A DNA stretch of 64,000 nucleotides from Enterobacter dykesii (GCF_008364625.2 NZ_CP126604.1:124001-188000); one strand, 5' to 3'; positions 38,195 through 47,635 are shown, numbered from the stretch's first letter. A program made the numbers and translations. Notes: generated by a model from the sequence alone, not told the origin.

Positions 38195-39649
38195 ATGTAT
38201 ATCGGGATCGATCTTGGCACATCGGGTGTGAAAGCCATCCTGTTGAGCGAGCAGGGCGACGTGTTAGCAACGCAGACGGAAACGCTGCAGGTTTCACGTC
38301 CGCATCCGCTGTGGTCGGAGCAGGATCCGGAGCAGTGGTGGCAGGCGACGGATCGCGCAATCAAAGCTTTAGGAGAGCAGCACAGCCTTCGTGACGTGAA
38401 AGCGCTGGGGATTGCCGGGCAAATGCACGGCGCTACGCTGCTCGATAACCAGCATCGCGTGCTGCGCCCTGCGATCCTCTGGAACGATGGCCGCTGTGCG
38501 GAAGAGTGCGCGCTTCTTGAGGAACGCGTGCCCAATTCCCGCGAGATTACCGGCAACCTGATGATGCCCGGCTTTACTGCGCCCAAATTGCTGTGGGTGC
38601 AGCGCCACGAACCGGAGATTTTCCGTCAGGTGGCGAAAGTCCTGCTGCCGAAAGACTATCTGCGTTTTCGCATGACGGGCGATTTTGCCAGCGACATGTC
38701 GGATGCCGCGGGCACCATGTGGCTCGACGTGGCGAAACGCGACTGGAGCGAGGCGATGCTGGATGCCTGCCATCTGACCCGGGAACATATGCCCGCGCTG
38801 TACGAAGGCTGTGAGGTGACAGGCACACTGCTGCCAGCCGTTGCGGAACGCTGGAATATGCCTGCCGTACCGGTGGTGGCCGGGGGCGGCGATAACGCGG
38901 CGGGCGCCGTGGGCGTTGGCATGGTTGAGGCGGGGCAGGCGATGCTCTCGCTGGGAACGTCCGGCGTCTATTTTGCCGTCAGCGACGGGTATCGCAGTAA
39001 TCCTGAAAGCGCTGTGCACAGTTTCTGTCATGCCCTTCCCGGGAAATGGCATTTGATGTCGGTGATGCTCAGTGCGGCGTCCTGCCTGGATTGGGCGGCA
39101 AAACTCACCGGCATGGCCGACGTTCCGGCGCTCATTTCCGCGGCCCAGCAGGCGGATGACGCTGCGGGTACCGTCTGGTTTTTACCGTATCTTTCCGGCG
39201 AGCGTACGCCGCACAACAACCCGGAAGCGAAAGGGGTGTTCTTTGGCTTAACTCATCAACATGGCCCGGCAGAACTGGCGCGCGCGGTTCTGGAAGGCGT
39301 GGGCTATGCGCTGGCCGACGGGATGGACGTGGTGCACGACTGCGGCCTGAAGCCGACGAGCGTCACCCTGATTGGCGGCGGTGCGCGAAGCCCTTACTGG
39401 CGACAGATGCTGTCGGATATCAGCGGTTTGCAGCTGGATTTCCGCACCGGCGGGGATGTCGGGCCCGCGCTCGGTGCCGCGCGCCTGGCGCAGATAGCCA
39501 TTCATCCGGAACAACCGCTTTCGCAACTGTTGCCGCAGCTTACGCTTGAACAGGCGCACGTACCTGACGCGGAGCGCCATGCGCGGTACGCGGAAAGGCG
39601 TAATGTGTTCCGCAAAATCTACCAGCAGCTGCTGCCGCTGATGTCGTAA
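38195..39649 (+). CDS. xylB: Xylulokinase
   Basis: Phosphorylates D-xylulose to xylulose 5-phosphate for the pentose phosphate pathway. The 484-residue FGGY-family kinase has MYIGIDLGTSGVKAILL (phosphate loop), GIAGQMHGATLLD, ILWNDGRCAEE and the catalytic aspartate in GGGDNAAGAVGVGM. YLSGERTPHNNPEAKG and LIGGGARSPYWRQML complete the ATP site. Second gene of xylAB. Confidence 0.97.
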   Translation: MYIGIDLGTSGVKAILLSEQGDVLATQTETLQVSRPHPLWSEQDPEQWWQATDRAIKALGEQHSLRDVKALGIAGQMHGATLLDNQHRVLRPAILWNDGRCAEECALLEERVPNSREITGNLMMPGFTAPKLLWVQRHEPEIFRQVAKVLLPKDYLRFRMTGDFASDMSDAAGTMWLDVAKRDWSEAMLDACHLTREHMPALYEGCEVTGTLLPAVAERWNMPAVPVVAGGGDNAAGAVGVGMVEAGQAMLSLGTSGVYFAVSDGYRSNPESAVHSFCHALPGKWHLMSVMLSAASCLDWAAKLTGMADVPALISAAQQADDAAGTVWFLPYLSGERTPHNNPEAKGVFFGLTHQHGPAELARAVLEGVGYALADGMDVVHDCGLKPTSVTLIGGGARSPYWRQMLSDISGLQLDFRTGGDVGPALGAARLAQIAIHPEQPLSQLLPQLTLEQAHVPDAERHARYAERRNVFRKIYQQLLPLMS

Positions 39650-39752
39650 ATACGCTTGTCCGGGAGAGGCACGAGGATGTCCTTTTTTGGTCTGTGCGTG
39701 CCTTCATTTCCTTGCCAGTATGGTGTCACACCCACTGGCGAGGAGATTTATC

Positions 39753-40292
39753 ATGTCACGTATTGCATTAATCAACATTGATACTCAGCAGTCATTTCAT
39801 CACCGCAATTACTGGCAGGAAAGCGAGATCCCAGCCTTTCAGCAGGCGATGCTGGGGCTGATTGAAGGCTGCCAGACGCGCAATATTCCGGTCGTTGATA
39901 TTTTTCACGTGGATGAAGACGGCCCCTTCACGCTGCAAAGCGGCTATGTCAAACCGATGGCCTTTTTGCGTCATCAGCCGGATGTGGTTTTTCAGAAACA
40001 CGTCCATAATGCCTTCACGGATACCGGGCTTGACCGCTGGCTGCGCGAGCGTGATATCAACCAGCTGATTATCTGCGGCATTCGCACTGAACAATGCTGT
40101 GAAACCACCGCCCGGGTGGCATCCGATCTGGGTTATGCTGTGACCTTTGTTAGTGAGGCAACGCTGACGTTTCCCATGACGTACAAGGGGATAACCCTTA
40201 GCGCAGCGGAAATTCGCCATCGTACCGAGACGGTGCTGGCCGGGCGTTTTGCCGAGATTAAAACGGTAGCGGAGACGCTGGAGTCATTGTAA
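39753..40292 (+). CDS. Isochorismatase-family cysteine hydrolase
   Basis: A 179-residue cytosolic alpha/beta hydrolase of the isochorismatase-like family. The catalytic triad is visible: Asp10 in LINIDTQQSF, Lys82 in VVFQKHVHNAF and Cys115/Cys116 in CGIRTEQCCETTARVASDLGY. Family members hydrolyse N-carbamoyl compounds, nicotinamide or isochorismate; the substrate here cannot be told. GAGGAG precedes the chosen ATG. Its stop overlaps the start of the AraC-type regulator (TAATG), so the two are coupled. This pair replaces yiaA-yiaB of E. coli. Confidence 0.85.
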   Translation: MSRIALINIDTQQSFHHRNYWQESEIPAFQQAMLGLIEGCQTRNIPVVDIFHVDEDGPFTLQSGYVKPMAFLRHQPDVVFQKHVHNAFTDTGLDRWLRERDINQLIICGIRTEQCCETTARVASDLGYAVTFVSEATLTFPMTYKGITLSAAEIRHRTETVLAGRFAEIKTVAETLESL

Positions 40293-41212
40293 TGCGCATC
40301 GACGTCTGGTTCGTGATGTTGCCCGGGGTGCTGTCATTAGACATGACCGGCCCGGCAGAGACCTTTGTGCTGGCAGGCGACGCGTTTCGCCTGCATTACA
40401 TTGGCCCGCAGCCGGAGGTTCCGACGTCCATTGGCCTGACGATGAGCGGCATCCAGCCGCTGCCGGAGCGTCTCCCGGAAGGCAGCCTGCTGGTGCTGCC
40501 GGGTGTGAGCGACTCCCGCAGTCAGTTCTCAACGCCACAGGCGCAGCAGATCCAGCACTGGTTGATGCGCCTGCAGCCGCAGATCCAGCGCCAGGAAATC
40601 ACCGTGATGTGCGTCTGTTCAGGGGCCTTACTGGCGGCTAAATCGGGCCTGTTGAACAACCGGCAGTGCACGACCCATCATGACGTTATTAGCCGTTTAC
40701 GCACCGCGACCCCCACGGCGACGATTAAAGAAAACCGCATCTTTGTGCAGGATGAGAACATCTGGACCAGCGCGGGGATCACGTCAGGCATCGATCTGGC
40801 GCTGCATATGATTAACCGCCTGTGCGGCCCCGAAAAGGCGCTGAGTGTGGCGCGTGAGATGGTGGTCTGGTTCCGCCGTTCCGGTGACGATCCCCAGCTC
40901 TCTCCGTGGCTGCGCTACCGCAATCATCTTCATCCGGCGATCCATCGGGCGCAGGATGCGCTCACCGCCGAGCCGCAAAAAACGTGGAGCTTGCCTGACA
41001 TTGCCGCACTGGCGCACGTCAGCCCGCGTCATCTCACCCGGCTTTTCCAGTCACATTTAGGGATTAGCGTTCGCGATTATCTGGAACAGCTGCGTCTGGC
41101 GGTGGCGGAGCAGTGGCTATTGCAGGGGCGCGGCGTTGAGCAGGCTTCACTGGCGGCGGGCTTTTCCTCCCCGCGCCAGTACCATCGCGCCCGGCAGCGC
41201 AGCGTTAACTGA
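40292..41212 (+). CDS. AraC-family regulator with DJ-1/PfpI (GATase1-like) domain
   Basis: A 306-residue GlxA/FtrA-type regulator. The N-terminal DJ-1/PfpI-like domain (about 1-190) begins [25 protein letters not shown] and carries the elbow motif [20 protein letters not shown] with a cysteine. The C-terminal AraC domain (about 215-302) reads [38 protein letters not shown]. Similar regulators often control an adjacent amidohydrolase or hydrolase gene. It starts on the stop codon of the isochorismatase-family gene and converges on wecH with an 8-nt overlap. Likely target: its own two-gene operon. Confidence 0.87.
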   Translation: MRIDVWFVMLPGVLSLDMTGPAETFVLAGDAFRLHYIGPQPEVPTSIGLTMSGIQPLPERLPEGSLLVLPGVSDSRSQFSTPQAQQIQHWLMRLQPQIQRQEITVMCVCSGALLAAKSGLLNNRQCTTHHDVISRLRTATPTATIKENRIFVQDENIWTSAGITSGIDLALHMINRLCGPEKALSVAREMVVWFRRSGDDPQLSPWLRYRNHLHPAIHRAQDALTAEPQKTWSLPDIAALAHVSPRHLTRLFQSHLGISVRDYLEQLRLAVAEQWLLQGRGVEQASLAAGFSSPRQYHRARQRSVN

Positions 41213-42200
41213 CGAAGCGGCGAACGTCTATTTTTTGCAGCAGCATCGACAGCAGCAGGCTGATCGCCAGCGTGGCGGCAAAAATCCAGACCATATCCAG
41301 CACCGGCCAGCTTTTTAGCTCAACGCCTCTCGTGCGCAGCGCGTGGATCACCAGCGCGTGAAAACCGTAAATCCCGAGAGAGTGCCGCGAGATAAGGCTC
41401 AGCACGGGCAGGGGACGCGCGTTCAGGGTATTTTTGGCGAGCGTGAGCAGCGAAACGGCACAGATAAAGACCATCGGCCCGCAATAGAGATACCAGGTAT
41501 CGGCAAAATTGCCGCGCCACTGCAGCTCGTGCAGCGTCCCGCGTGAAATCACCGCCACCCCAGCGATAAACAGCGCCCCGCAGAGCCAGTTCAGACCGCG
41601 TTTTTGCGTGTCCATCATCCCGATGGCGCGCCCCAGCATGCCGTAAAGCACGTAGTAAAAAGTATCGCCATTGATATAAAGGTTCACCGGCAACCACTCA
41701 AATCCGTCGATTTTTTGCGAAACCGTATTCGGGTTGGCGATGATGCCAATCACCACCATCAGGGCCAGAAGCATTTTACCGCTGACGTGTTTTACCTGGA
41801 TGAGCGGGGAGACCAGATAGATAACGATAATGGCGAAGAAGAACCACAGGTGGTAGAACACCGGTTTTTGCAGCACGTATTTCAGCGATAGCCCGGCGTT
41901 AATGGAGGTAAACAGCGTGATATAGAGCAGGGCAACGGCGCTGTAGAACCCCAGACAGGCCGCGATGCGGATGAAGTGCCGCGGCTGCGCGCTGCGTTCG
42001 CCAAAAAAGAGAAAGCCGGAAATCATAAAGAACAGCGGCACGCTGACGCGTGACGCAGAGTTGAGAATATTGGCGATATCCCAGTTAACGGGGCTGATGC
42101 TGTGGGCATTCGTGACGTACCAGGTCGTCGTGTGGATCATGACCACCATCAGGCACGCTATTCCTCGCAGGTTATCAATCCAGTTAATTTTTGACTGCAT
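41205..42200 (-). CDS. wecH: WecH, O-acetyltransferase of enterobacterial common antigen
   Basis: Inner-membrane acyltransferase-3 family protein that O-acetylates GlcNAc residues of enterobacterial common antigen in E. coli. The 331 residues match E. coli WecH (YiaH) in length. [29 protein letters not shown] contains the conserved Arg and His of the family. About ten membrane segments follow, with [21 protein letters not shown] and [19 protein letters not shown]. Convergent with the AraC-type gene. Confidence 0.95.
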   Translation of the reverse strand: MQSKINWIDNLRGIACLMVVMIHTTTWYVTNAHSISPVNWDIANILNSASRVSVPLFFMISGFLFFGERSAQPRHFIRIAACLGFYSAVALLYITLFTSINAGLSLKYVLQKPVFYHLWFFFAIIVIYLVSPLIQVKHVSGKMLLALMVVIGIIANPNTVSQKIDGFEWLPVNLYINGDTFYYVLYGMLGRAIGMMDTQKRGLNWLCGALFIAGVAVISRGTLHELQWRGNFADTWYLYCGPMVFICAVSLLTLAKNTLNARPLPVLSLISRHSLGIYGFHALVIHALRTRGVELKSWPVLDMVWIFAATLAISLLLSMLLQKIDVRRFVS

Positions 42201-42383
42201 CAGTTCCTCGTATTCCCTGTAAATTGAGTGTGACTGCCATTGTCCAAAAGTCTTCGCTTGGAAAATTCTGAGTTTTATTCCGCAGGCTTGTAGGGAGGCC
42301 GCGAGATTCGCAGAATGCCGGACCGTAATCTATAAAAGCTTTGATACTAAAAATAACAGCCACTGACCAGGGCGGTAATAAAA

Positions 42384-42689
42384 ATGATGATGAAGCGTGT
42401 GGCGTCACTCTTTCTGCTGGCGATCCTGGCGGGATGCAGCGCACCGCAAGAAGCACCTGTGCAGAAAGCGCAGCAGGGTAAAATGAGCCCGGAACGTTCA
42501 CTGAATATGGAAGCGCTCTGTAAAGATCGGGCCGCTCGCCGCTATAACTCTGACGTACAGAAAATTGATGTCACCGGGTTTGAGCGTTTTCAGGGAAGCT
42601 ATGAGCTGCGGGGGCATACGTCGCGCAAAGAGGGCTTTGTCTGCTCGTTTGATGCGGACGGTCAGTTTTTACACCTCTCCATGCGCTAG
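42384..42689 (+). CDS. ysaB: YsaB family lipoprotein
   Basis: A 101-residue predicted lipoprotein with lipobox LAGC (Cys18). The conserved mature region is SLNMEALCKDRAARRYNSD, IDVTGFERFQGSYELRGHT and KEGFVCSFDADGQFLHLSMR. It is nearly colinear with E. coli YsaB. The function is unknown. It lies between wecH and glyQ as in E. coli. Confidence 0.9.
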   Translation: MMMKRVASLFLLAILAGCSAPQEAPVQKAQQGKMSPERSLNMEALCKDRAARRYNSDVQKIDVTGFERFQGSYELRGHTSRKEGFVCSFDADGQFLHLSMR

Positions 42690-42778
42690 CCTGCTCGTAT
42701 AATCAACAGCCAGACGCCGTCAGCGTTCTGGCCGGAAGGCTTATTTCCCCAATTTTCCCTAAACAACCCCGTTTCGTA

Positions 42779-42807
42779 CTGTATATCTTGCAGCCAGCGG
42801 GTATACT
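42779..42807 (+). promoter_or_regulatory. Putative glyQS promoter
   Basis: TATACT (-10, 42802-42807) with CTGTAT (-35, 42779-42784) and a 17-bp spacer, 43 bp before the glyQ start. Poor -35. Confidence 0.4.
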
Positions 42808-42850
42808 GGTCCCTTCCATTTAAAACCACACGTATCCAGCACGAAATACT

Positions 42851-43786
42851 ATGCAAAAGTTTGATACCAAGACCTTCCAGGGCCTGATCCTGACCTTACA
42901 GGATTACTGGGCTCGTCAGGGCTGTACCATTGTTCAACCTTTGGACATGGAAGTCGGCGCCGGCACTTCACACCCGATGACCAGCCTGCGCGCGTTGGGG
43001 CCTGAGCCAATGGCGACCGCGTATGTGCAGCCTTCCCGTCGTCCGACCGATGGTCGTTACGGTGAGAACCCGAACCGTCTGCAGCATTACTATCAGTTCC
43101 AGGTGGTGATTAAGCCATCACCCGACAACATTCAGGAACTGTACCTCGGGTCGCTGAAAGAGCTGGGTATGGATCCAACCATCCACGACATTCGCTTCGT
43201 GGAAGATAACTGGGAAAACCCAACGCTGGGTGCCTGGGGTCTGGGTTGGGAAGTGTGGCTGAACGGCATGGAAGTGACCCAGTTCACTTACTTCCAGCAG
43301 GTTGGCGGTCTGGAATGTAAGCCAATCACCGGTGAAATCACCTACGGTCTGGAACGTCTGGCGATGTACATTCAGGGCGTAGACAGCGTTTACGACCTGG
43401 TCTGGAGCGACGGCCCGCTGGGTAAAACCACCTACGGCGACGTGTTCCATCAGAACGAAGTGGAGCAATCCACCTATAACTTCGAATACGCGGACGTGGA
43501 CTTCCTGTTCACCTGCTTCGAGCAGTATGAGAAAGAAGCGCAGCAGCTGCTGGCGCTGGAGACTCCGCTGCCGCTGCCTGCCTACGAGCGTATTCTGAAG
43601 GCCGCCCACAGCTTCAACCTGCTGGACGCCCGCAAAGCCATCTCCGTGACTGAACGTCAGCGCTACATTCTGCGTATTCGTACCCTGACCAAAGCCGTTG
43701 CAGAAGCTTACTATGCGTCCCGTGAAGCCCTTGGCTTCCCGATGTGCAACAAGTTGAAGTCAGAAGACATCAAAGAAAACGAATAA
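42851..43786 (+). CDS. glyQ: Glycyl-tRNA synthetase alpha subunit
   Basis: Catalytic alpha subunit of the alpha2-beta2 glycyl-tRNA synthetase (class II). The 311-residue product contains [51 protein letters not shown] and [20 protein letters not shown]. It is eight residues longer than the 303 I recall for E. coli: after GFPMCNK it continues [10 protein letters not shown] instead of ending. Ten nt separate it from glyS, with GAGGCGGCC as ribosome binding site for glyS. Confidence 0.97.
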   Translation: MQKFDTKTFQGLILTLQDYWARQGCTIVQPLDMEVGAGTSHPMTSLRALGPEPMATAYVQPSRRPTDGRYGENPNRLQHYYQFQVVIKPSPDNIQELYLGSLKELGMDPTIHDIRFVEDNWENPTLGAWGLGWEVWLNGMEVTQFTYFQQVGGLECKPITGEITYGLERLAMYIQGVDSVYDLVWSDGPLGKTTYGDVFHQNEVEQSTYNFEYADVDFLFTCFEQYEKEAQQLLALETPLPLPAYERILKAAHSFNLLDARKAISVTERQRYILRIRTLTKAVAEAYYASREALGFPMCNKLKSEDIKENE

Positions 43787-43795
43787 GAGGCGGCC

Positions 43796-45865
43796 ATGTC
43801 TGAGAAAACTTTCCTGGTGGAAATCGGCACCGAAGAGCTGCCACCAAAAGCCCTGCGCAGCCTGGCTGAATCTTTCGCTGCGAACGTGACCGCCGAGTTG
43901 GATAACGCTGGCCTGGCACACGGTAAAATTGAGTGGTTTGCTGCACCGCGCCGTCTGGCGCTGAAAGTGGCTAACCTGGCGGCGTCTCAGCCGGATCGCG
44001 AAGTCGAAAAACGTGGCCCGGCGATTGCCCAGGCGTTTGACGCGGAAGGCAAGCCGAGCAAAGCGGCTGAAGGCTGGGCGCGCGGTTGCGGCATCACCGT
44101 CGATCAGGCCGAGCGTCTGACCACGGATAAAGGCGAATGGCTGCTGTATCGTGCGCACGTGAAAGGCGAAAGCGCGGAAGCGCTGCTGCCGGACATGATT
44201 GCCACGTCTCTGGCGAAGCTGCCGATTCCGAAGCTGATGCGCTGGGGCGCGTCCGACGTGCACTTCGTGCGTCCGGTTCACACCGTGACCCTGCTGCTGG
44301 GCGATACCGTTATCCCGGCGACCATTCTGGGCGTGGCGTCCGATCGCGTGATCCGCGGCCACCGCTTCATGGGTGAGCCTGAGTTCACCATCGACAATGC
44401 TGACCAGTACCCGCAGATCCTGCTGGAGCGCGGTAAGGTTATTGCCGACTATGAGCAGCGTAAAGCCAAAATCAAAGCGGACGCCGAAGAAGCGGCACGC
44501 CAGATTGGCGGTAACGCCGACCTGAGCGACAGCCTGCTGGAAGAAGTGACCTCTCTGGTGGAATGGCCGGTTGTGCTGACGGCAAAGTTCGAAGAGAAAT
44601 TCCTCGCCGTTCCGGCTGAAGCGCTGGTGTACACCATGAAAGGTGACCAGAAGTACTTCCCGGTTTACGCCAACGACGGCAAGCTGCTGCCAAACTTCAT
44701 CTTCGTGGCAAACATCGAATCGAAAGATCCGATCCAGATTATCTCCGGTAACGAGAAAGTCGTTCGTCCGCGTCTGGCGGATGCAGAGTTCTTCTTCAAC
44801 ACCGACCGTAAAAAGCGTCTGGAAGATAACCTGCCGCGCCTGCAGACCGTGCTGTTCCAGCAGCAGTTGGGGACGCTGCGCGACAAGACCGACCGCATTG
44901 CGGAGCTGTCCGGCTGGATTGCCCGTGAAATCGGTGCGGACGTCAACCACGCGACTCGCGCGGGCCTGCTGTCTAAATGCGACCTGATGACCAACATGGT
45001 GTTCGAATTTACCGACACCCAGGGCGTAATGGGCATGCACTACGCGCGTCACGATGGCGAAGCGGAAGATGTAGCCGTCGCCCTGAACGAGCAGTATCAG
45101 CCGCGCTTTGCGGGTGACGAACTGCCGTCTAACCCGGTTGCCTGCGCCGTGGCGATCGCCGATAAGATGGACACCCTGGCGGGTATCTTTGGTATCGGCC
45201 AGCATCCGAAAGGCGACAAAGACCCGTTTGCGCTGCGTCGTGCTGCGCTCGGCGTGTTGCGTATCATCGTTGAGAAGAACCTGAACCTCGATCTGCAGAC
45301 CCTGACCGAAGAAGCGGTGCGTCTGTACGGCGACAAACTGACTAACGCGAAGGTTGTGGATGATGTGATCGACTTTATGCTCGGTCGTTTCCGCGCGTGG
45401 TATCAGGACGAAGGCTACACCGTTGACACCATTCAGGCGGTGCTGGCGCGTCGTCCGACCCGTCCGGCTGATTTCGATGCGCGTATGAAGGCGGTTTCCC
45501 ACTTCCGTACGCTGGAAGCGGCATCTGCCCTGGCCGCGGCCAACAAGCGTGTATCCAACATTCTGGCGAAATCCGACGAGACGCTGAACGAGCGTGTGAA
45601 CGCCGCGACCCTGAAAGAGCCGGAAGAGATCGCTCTGGCGATGCAGGTTGTGGTGCTGCGCGACAAGCTCGAGCCTTACTTCGCGGAAGGTCGCTACCAG
45701 GAAGCGCTGGTGGAGCTGGCCGAGCTGCGTGACGTGATCGACGCCTTCTTCGAGAAAGTGATGGTGAACGTAGAAGATAAAGAGCTGCGTATTAACCGTC
45801 TCTCTATGCTCGATAAACTGCGCGAGCTGTTCCTGCGCGTGGCGGATATTTCGCTGCTGCAGTAA
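43796..45865 (+). CDS. glyS: Glycyl-tRNA synthetase beta subunit
   Basis: The 689-residue beta subunit, needed for tRNA(Gly) recognition. [27 protein letters not shown] opens the protein. [32 protein letters not shown] and the HD-like segment of the central domain follow, then a C-terminal anticodon-binding-like domain ([24 protein letters not shown] region; ending [23 protein letters not shown]). Length equals E. coli GlyS. A REP-like element and terminator follow. Confidence 0.98.
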   Translation: MSEKTFLVEIGTEELPPKALRSLAESFAANVTAELDNAGLAHGKIEWFAAPRRLALKVANLAASQPDREVEKRGPAIAQAFDAEGKPSKAAEGWARGCGITVDQAERLTTDKGEWLLYRAHVKGESAEALLPDMIATSLAKLPIPKLMRWGASDVHFVRPVHTVTLLLGDTVIPATILGVASDRVIRGHRFMGEPEFTIDNADQYPQILLERGKVIADYEQRKAKIKADAEEAARQIGGNADLSDSLLEEVTSLVEWPVVLTAKFEEKFLAVPAEALVYTMKGDQKYFPVYANDGKLLPNFIFVANIESKDPIQIISGNEKVVRPRLADAEFFFNTDRKKRLEDNLPRLQTVLFQQQLGTLRDKTDRIAELSGWIAREIGADVNHATRAGLLSKCDLMTNMVFEFTDTQGVMGMHYARHDGEAEDVAVALNEQYQPRFAGDELPSNPVACAVAIADKMDTLAGIFGIGQHPKGDKDPFALRRAALGVLRIIVEKNLNLDLQTLTEEAVRLYGDKLTNAKVVDDVIDFMLGRFRAWYQDEGYTVDTIQAVLARRPTRPADFDARMKAVSHFRTLEAASALAAANKRVSNILAKSDETLNERVNAATLKEPEEIALAMQVVVLRDKLEPYFAEGRYQEALVELAELRDVIDAFFEKVMVNVEDKELRINRLSMLDKLRELFLRVADISLLQ

Positions 45866-45875
45866 GGTGCCCGTT

Positions 45876-45906
45876 GCCCGGCGGCGCTTCGCTTGCCCGG
45901 GCCTAC
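45876..45906. repeat. REP-like element after glyS
   Basis: GCCCGGCGGCGCTTCGCTTG-CCCGGGCCTAC, the same REP-like family as at 12126, directly before the glyS terminator. Confidence 0.75.
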
Positions 45907-45913
45907 AGGTGAG

Positions 45914-45940
45914 AAAAACCCGCTTCGGCGGGTTTTTTTA
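45914..45940 (+). terminator. glyS terminator with TTCG tetraloop
   Basis: AAAAACCCGC and GCGGGTTTTT around TTCG, followed by further T. The A-run makes it usable in the reverse direction too, where it would end the toxin/immunity transcript. Confidence 0.9.
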
Positions 45941-46402
45941 TCGACTAAATTTTCCTTTATCCCACCCTTCTCCCCGCGCCGTGAGATCGATCGAAGGGGC
46001 AACCGCTATCCCGTCGGTATCATAGAAAAAAGCGGTGGTCGAAAAGTCGTATACCGTTCCATAAACCGTGAATGAGACATTATTGCCTATGCCATCGACT
46101 TTTGCGCTGGGGGTATTGGCTGTCAGCGTAGGGGCTATGCCTTGTTTTTCCAGCATGAATAGGGGATTGCCGTTTAATTTACCCGCTAAGAAATAGCGGT
46201 ATACGTTTCCTGTGGTCATATTGGCTCCCGCGTATTCAGTGATATATAACCATGTACGCGGTGTGAGTTGACGAGCATTGTAGAGCTTATCTCGTACCGT
46301 TATGCGTTGCTCGTATTCAAAATAAAAATGACAGCCAATCATAACACCCATAATGATAGTGACGATCCAGTGTAGCGCCTTAAAGGTGATGCTGTTTAAC
46401 AT
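45938..46402 (-). CDS. Membrane-anchored protein, candidate immunity protein for the neighbouring toxin
   Basis: A 154-residue protein I do not recognise with certainty. It has one N-terminal membrane segment (about 9-28, ALHWIVTIIMGVMIGCHFYF). A mostly beta-like soluble part follows with YNARQLTPRTWLYITEYAGANMTTGNVYRYFLAGKLNGNP and VSFTVYGTVYDFSTTAFFYDTDGIAV. It may belong to an uncharacterised family seen beside hcp genes (perhaps DUF6201; unverified). Its start overlaps the end of the toxin-44-like gene by 23 nt, the usual order of effector then immunity gene. The topology suggests protection in the periplasm. The region is AT-rich compared with flanking genes. Confidence 0.55.
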   Translation of the reverse strand: MLNSITFKALHWIVTIIMGVMIGCHFYFEYEQRITVRDKLYNARQLTPRTWLYITEYAGANMTTGNVYRYFLAGKLNGNPLFMLEKQGIAPTLTANTPSAKVDGIGNNVSFTVYGTVYDFSTTAFFYDTDGIAVAPSIDLTARGEGWDKGKFSR

Positions 46403-46778
46403 AGTCTATGCCTTGCTGTATCCAGAATTGATCTATCGGGTCATCGCCATAAGGGAGATGATTAGAATAAAAATGTCCCCAGCGCTTGGTATCGGATGTA
46501 CCGGCTATTTCTTGAGCTACACCGCCTGCAATATGTAATATTTTTTCAGGTATGCAAGCGGCATAACCAACTGCACCATAGTGAAAATTACCAAAGTCAG
46601 CCCACAGCCTACTTTTTTGTTTGTAATCCCACGGACCTCTGTTTCGTACGCGTTGATAAAACCATAAATAGGTTAAGGGGGTTGCCATTCCCTGAACTTC
46701 TCCGCGTGCCCGAGCTAACCTGATATGTTCTTTCAATGCATTTAATCCCTGTGGAGGGTAAAGAGGAATACAAGCCAT
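46380..46778 (-). CDS. Polymorphic toxin type 44 (Ntox44-like) domain protein, probable type VI effector
   Basis: A 132-residue protein resembling the bacterial toxin 44 domain (PF15607): RNRGPWDYKQ (about 46-55), WADFGNFHYGAVGYAA (about 59-74), GGVAQEIAGTSDTKRWG and the C-terminal PYGDDPIDQFWIQQGIDYVKQH. No signal peptide or membrane segment is present. The roughly 40 residues before the domain (MACIPLYPPQGLNALKEHIRLAR) could dock to Hcp. In most known toxins this domain is the tail of a large protein; here it stands alone. It is divergent from hcp and overlaps the candidate immunity gene. The biochemical activity is unknown to me. Confidence 0.65.
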   Translation of the reverse strand: MACIPLYPPQGLNALKEHIRLARARGEVQGMATPLTYLWFYQRVRNRGPWDYKQKSRLWADFGNFHYGAVGYAACIPEKILHIAGGVAQEIAGTSDTKRWGHFYSNHLPYGDDPIDQFWIQQGIDYVKQHHL

Positions 46779-46987
46779 TGTAATAGCCCTTGCTTTTAAT
46801 AGAGATTAAAAAATAGGGCTGTAATTTTTTACATGTAATGTTTAAGATCAAATTTCATTACGTTATATGCAATTTTTTTAACGAATGAATTAGGCTGTTT
46901 CATCATCTTTATTAATGACACAAAATGTATTAAATGAGTTTTGTTTTTTATATGTACTGTACTCTCACATCTCAGGGAGGAATGAAA

Positions 46988-47479
46988 ATGGCAATACCAG
47001 CTTATCTTTGGCTTAAGGATGATGGCGGCAATGATATAAAAGGATCCGTTGATGTTCAAGATCGTGAGGGCAGTATAGAGATTTTATCATTTGGTCATGG
47101 TTTACTTGTTCCTACAGATAACAATACTGGGAAGATCACTGGGACTCGTTTACATTCACCTCTCACATTTGAAAAAGAGTTTGATTCATCCAGCCCATAT
47201 TTTTATAAAGCTGTTGCAACTGGTCAGACGCTTAAGAGCGCTGAGTTCAAATGGTACAAAATAAACGATGCAGGCCAGGAGGTTGAATATTTCAATATAT
47301 TTCTTGAAAATGTACGAGTTGTGAGTGTCAATCCCGTGATGCATAACTGCAAAGAACCTTCAATGAAAATTCATAATCATAATGAAGGCATACAATTACG
47401 TTATGAGAAAATCACATGGAAATATTGTGATGGGAATGTTCAGTTTGCGGATGCATGGAATGAACGTCAAACAGGTTAA
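46988..47479 (+). CDS. hcp: Orphan Hcp, type VI secretion system tube/effector-carrier protein
   Basis: A 163-residue Hcp-family protein. It starts MAIPAYLWLKDDGGNDIKGSVDV and contains EGSIEILSFGHGLLVPTD, GTRLHSPLTFEKEFDSSSPYFYKAVATGQTLKSAEFKWYKI and EGIQLRYEKITWKYCDGN. Hexameric Hcp rings form the inner tube and carry small effectors in their lumen. There is no C-terminal toxin extension. GGGAGG lies 9 nt before the chosen ATG; an ATG two codons earlier is too close to it. No other type VI genes are in the window, so it must rely on a system elsewhere. AT-rich, unlike its neighbours. Confidence 0.85.
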   Translation: MAIPAYLWLKDDGGNDIKGSVDVQDREGSIEILSFGHGLLVPTDNNTGKITGTRLHSPLTFEKEFDSSSPYFYKAVATGQTLKSAEFKWYKINDAGQEVEYFNIFLENVRVVSVNPVMHNCKEPSMKIHNHNEGIQLRYEKITWKYCDGNVQFADAWNERQTG

Positions 47480-47520
47480 ATGAGTGTTTATTTCTTTTAC
47501 TCGTAATCGGTATACAATCC

Positions 47521-47556
47521 TGGTCGATGCTTAACCCACATGTTTTGCATCGACCA
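47521..47556. terminator. Perfect 10-bp inverted repeat after hcp
   Basis: TGGTCGATGC and GCATCGACCA separated by 16 nt, 41 nt after the hcp stop. A run AAAATTT follows rather than a clean T-run. It may be the hcp terminator or a structured boundary of the insertion. Confidence 0.5.
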
Positions 47557-47635
47557 AAATTTAACCTTGAAACCTTCAACACATTACCGCTATCCTTAAC
47601 GCGTTAACTTTCTCGCGCTGGAGTGCCCCCCAAAA

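Noticed and set aside
39667..39703. AGGCACG/CGTGCCT inverted repeat after xylB
   Set aside because: The 7-bp stem has a 23-nt loop and no T-run after it, so it is not a convincing terminator.
43760..45502. A 580-codon open frame antisense to glyS
   Set aside because: It mirrors the codon structure of a GC-rich, highly conserved gene on the other strand and resembles no known protein. Similar antisense frames over gpmM (1492-2946), mtlA (14909-16318), aldB and bisC (57566-59578) were rejected for the same reason.
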